A stretch of DNA of 33,889 nt. It comes from Dasania sp051277005 (lineage in GTDB: Bacteria > Pseudomonadota > Gammaproteobacteria > Pseudomonadales > Dasaniaceae). Shown piece by piece: positions 32,336-33,889 of the stretch. The translations under genes were made by a program, and so were the position numbers. The number at the start of each line of letters is the position of its first letter. The first letter of the stretch is position 1. The notes below the pieces were generated by a model. It was not told where the DNA came from, made no database searches, and saw nothing but the letters and a program-made list of their open reading frames with translations. The DNA is taken from assembly GCA_051277005.1 (NCBI GenBank), contig JBNMPS010000011.1, forward strand, positions 1 to 33,889, given 5' to 3'.

Positions 32336-32849
32336 ATTTTGCTCCTAAGTTAAAGCCACTAATGCGAATTTCATCATCATCGTAGAAGTATGTGTATTTA
32401 CCTAATATTGAAATATTATTATCGCGCCCTGCACGAACCTCGTAGCCAATACCTACAGAAGGGCTTCTAAATGTTTCTTTTCCTGGGAAGTCGCTATCTT
32501 GCTTACTCATTGATATTGCTGTTTGTGAATACCCTAGAGTTACAAATAGTTTTGCACGTTTTTGTTCTGGGGTTTCCAGTCGAATATCTATGCCTGTATT
32601 GTAATCAAACTCTGTGGTTAATCCTGCGTTTGAGTCGTCATCAATACCTTTAGATGCGTAAATTTCTATACCAATTTGAGGTAAAATATACATCCCTCCT
32701 CTTGCTTGAGCTGCGGTTTGGGAAAAACTCAAGCCATCAAACTTTGTTGTGGTATAAAGTACACTTAATTCAGAGTAGAAATTATCCGCAGAAGCTAACG
32801 GACAAAATGCTAAGAGATAAAAAGATAATAATAATGGCTTACATGCCAT
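32325..32849 (-). CDS. Small outer-membrane beta-barrel protein
   Basis: A 174-residue protein with a signal peptide (cleavage expected after ASA at residue 21), alternating polar/hydrophobic strands and a C-terminal aromatic ending (LGAKYEF), the signature of barrel insertion by the BAM machinery. The size fits an eight-stranded OmpA-like or OmpW-like barrel; the exact family is not recognised. It is the first gene of a leftward pair with the Ig-like lipoprotein. Upstream sequence on this strand has a TATACT -10-like hexamer but no good -35 partner. Confidence 0.75.
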   Translation of the reverse strand: MACKPLLLSFYLLAFCPLASADNFYSELSVLYTTTKFDGLSFSQTAAQARGGMYILPQIGIEIYASKGIDDDSNAGLTTEFDYNTGIDIRLETPEQKRAKLFVTLGYSQTAISMSKQDSDFPGKETFRSPSVGIGYEVRAGRDNNISILGKYTYFYDDDEIRISGFNLGAKYEF

Positions 32850-33154
32850 ACGTTTCTGCCCTGATTAATATCAAAAATTTAGGTGGGGGAGACTACCACA
32901 TAAAGTATAAAAATCAAGTATGGGTCTCTGTGAAATATAAATAGAAGGGGGCGTAAAAAACTATTCCTAGAATTGACCATATTACATGTATTTCATAGTT
33001 GAAATATTCTGCCAGCACAGACTATACGGTCATATTCATCATCAATTTTATGCCTGCGTAGCTTTATTTTTGACAAAATAAAAGTGTTAGTTTAGTGTGG
33101 GTTTTTAAATGGAAGGCTACTCAAGTCGCTATCACCCCTACCTATGGATGTATC
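32850..33154. promoter_or_regulatory. Divergent intergenic region between the barrel gene and the S9 peptidase gene
   Basis: 305 bases with no gene, separating a leftward and a rightward gene, so both promoters should lie here. The clearest signal is at 33070-33098: TTGACA (33070-33075) and TAGTGT (33093-33098) with 17 bases between, a sigma-70-like promoter for the rightward gene. The -35 sits inside a perfect 8-base inverted repeat, TTTATTTT-TGAC-AAAATAAA (33063-33082), which could be an operator. Confidence 0.45.
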
Positions 33155-33889
33155 ATGTTTTGTTATTACCGTACGCTCTGTTTTATTGTTCTATGTTGTG
33201 TGATTCAGCCCAATAACGCCTTTTCTAGTGCCATCCAATATATTAATGATTATGGTCAATTGCCCTTGTATCGCTCGCTGGCGATTTCGCCCGATGGCGA
33301 GCATTTTACAAATATTGAGCGGGGTAAGGACAATGATATGCTTGTTATCAGAAAAGTTGATACCCGAAAAATTATTTATTACGGACATATCACCCAATTT
33401 AAAGCAAGGTCGACCTACTTTCTGACCAATAAACATGTATTGCTGCGCGGTTCTAATACTATGCGTACATGGGGTTATAAAGGCCGTCGTGAGAATACTG
33501 GTGCTCTGGTCTACAACATTGAGACAAAAAAGTTTTCAAATCTATTAAGATTTTCAAAAAACATCCACCCTGCCCAAACTGGCCTCGGCCGTATAGTTGG
33601 CTTGGATCAAGACAGAGAAGTCGTTTATATGCCAGCTTATGATATCGGGGGTTATGACGTAGAAGCGCCTTACCATCTCTATCGAGTTAATTTGAATACG
33701 GGCAAGGGGCGGTTACATGCTAAAGGAACCCGTAATACTATAGATTGGTTTGTGGGTGATAAGGGTAAGGTACTGGCACGAGAGGAATATCATGAGGATG
33801 ATCAGCGGCATATTATTCGATCAAAGCTGAGTGGTAACTGGAAGGCTATTTATGATGTTGAGACCCCTATCCCTGATGTGTCTGTGCAG
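33155..33889 (+). CDS. S9-family (prolyl oligopeptidase-like) peptidase, N-terminal part
   Basis: The frame opens at an ATG at 33155 and stays open to the right edge (245 codons), so the gene is cut. It begins with a signal-like hydrophobic segment (RTLCFIVLCCVIQ) and continues with LPLYRSLAISPDGEHF, HPAQTGLGRIVGLDQ, VYMPAYDIGGYD and DWFVGDKGKVLAREEY. This is the beta-propeller-like N-terminal region of secreted S9-type peptidases/alpha-beta hydrolases common in marine gammaproteobacteria. The catalytic Ser-Asp-His domain would lie beyond the window, so activity cannot be judged. A sigma-70-like promoter lies about 57 bases upstream. Confidence 0.75.
   Translation, partial: MFCYYRTLCFIVLCCVIQPNNAFSSAIQYINDYGQLPLYRSLAISPDGEHFTNIERGKDNDMLVIRKVDTRKIIYYGHITQFKARSTYFLTNKHVLLRGSNTMRTWGYKGRRENTGALVYNIETKKFSNLLRFSKNIHPAQTGLGRIVGLDQDREVVYMPAYDIGGYDVEAPYHLYRVNLNTGKGRLHAKGTRNTIDWFVGDKGKVLAREEYHEDDQRHIIRSKLSGNWKAIYDVETPIPDVSVQ

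Noticed and set aside
31347..32353. Rightward ORFs of 60-102 codons opposite the Ig-like lipoprotein
   Set aside because: The reverse-strand frame has a signal sequence, lipobox and four Ig-like repeats; the rightward frames are antisense shadows.

Overview
The window is an almost uninterrupted polar-flagellum and chemotaxis locus of a gammaproteobacterium, followed by about 3.8 kb of unrelated accessory genes. Gene order (fliF-G-H-I-J, a three-gene phosphorelay insert, fliK-L-M-N-O-P-Q-R, flhB-A-F, fleN, fliA, cheY-Z-A-B, motC-D, parC, parP, cheW, a DUF2802 gene) is the order known from Pseudomonas and related marine gammaproteobacteria. The moderate GC content and the S9-type peptidase at the right end suggest a marine Cellvibrionales/Spongiibacteraceae-type organism, but the genus cannot be fixed from the sequence alone.

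Layout: 1-4642 holds the MS ring/switch/export ATPase genes (fliF is cut by the left edge). 4746-7227 holds a STAS protein, a REC-PP2C-kinase response regulator and an Hpt protein, matching the HsbA/HsbR/HptB anti-sigma pathway of Pseudomonas. 7370-13453 holds the hook-length gene fliK, then fliL, switch genes fliM/fliN and export-gate genes fliO-R. 13689-20373 holds flhB, flhA, the polar number/placement pair flhF/fleN and sigma-28 fliA. 20568-25219 holds cheY, cheZ, cheA and cheB. 25223-30115 holds a second stator pair (motC/motD), the polar array-positioning genes parC/parP, cheW and a small membrane-anchored DUF2802 protein, closed by a strong intrinsic terminator. 30116-33889 holds a heme-binding beta-barrel-like gene with an apparent N-terminal frameshift, a densely folded non-coding stretch, a leftward outer-membrane barrel plus Ig-like lipoprotein pair, and the start of a rightward S9-type peptidase.

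Regulation visible in the DNA: six intergenic gaps (before fliK, fliL, flhB, flhA, parC and cheW) each contain a sigma-54 -24/-12 element with exact GG-N10-GC spacing. The parC leader also has a FleQ-box-like sequence. This fits a FleQ/RpoN-driven hierarchy in which FleN restrains FleQ and FliA runs late genes, with the STAS/REC-PP2C/Hpt insert possibly tuning the FlgM-FliA step (inference).

The less ordinary observations are: a short acidic helix motif shared by FliM, FliN, CheZ and a fourfold repeat in the CheA linker that stands where a P2 domain would be; a perfect hexanucleotide repeat setting the ParP linker length; a hairpin that doubles as a sigma-54 -24 element; and a cluster of nested inverted repeats between convergent genes at 30849-31013. 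I found no insertion sequence, CRISPR array, tRNA or rRNA.
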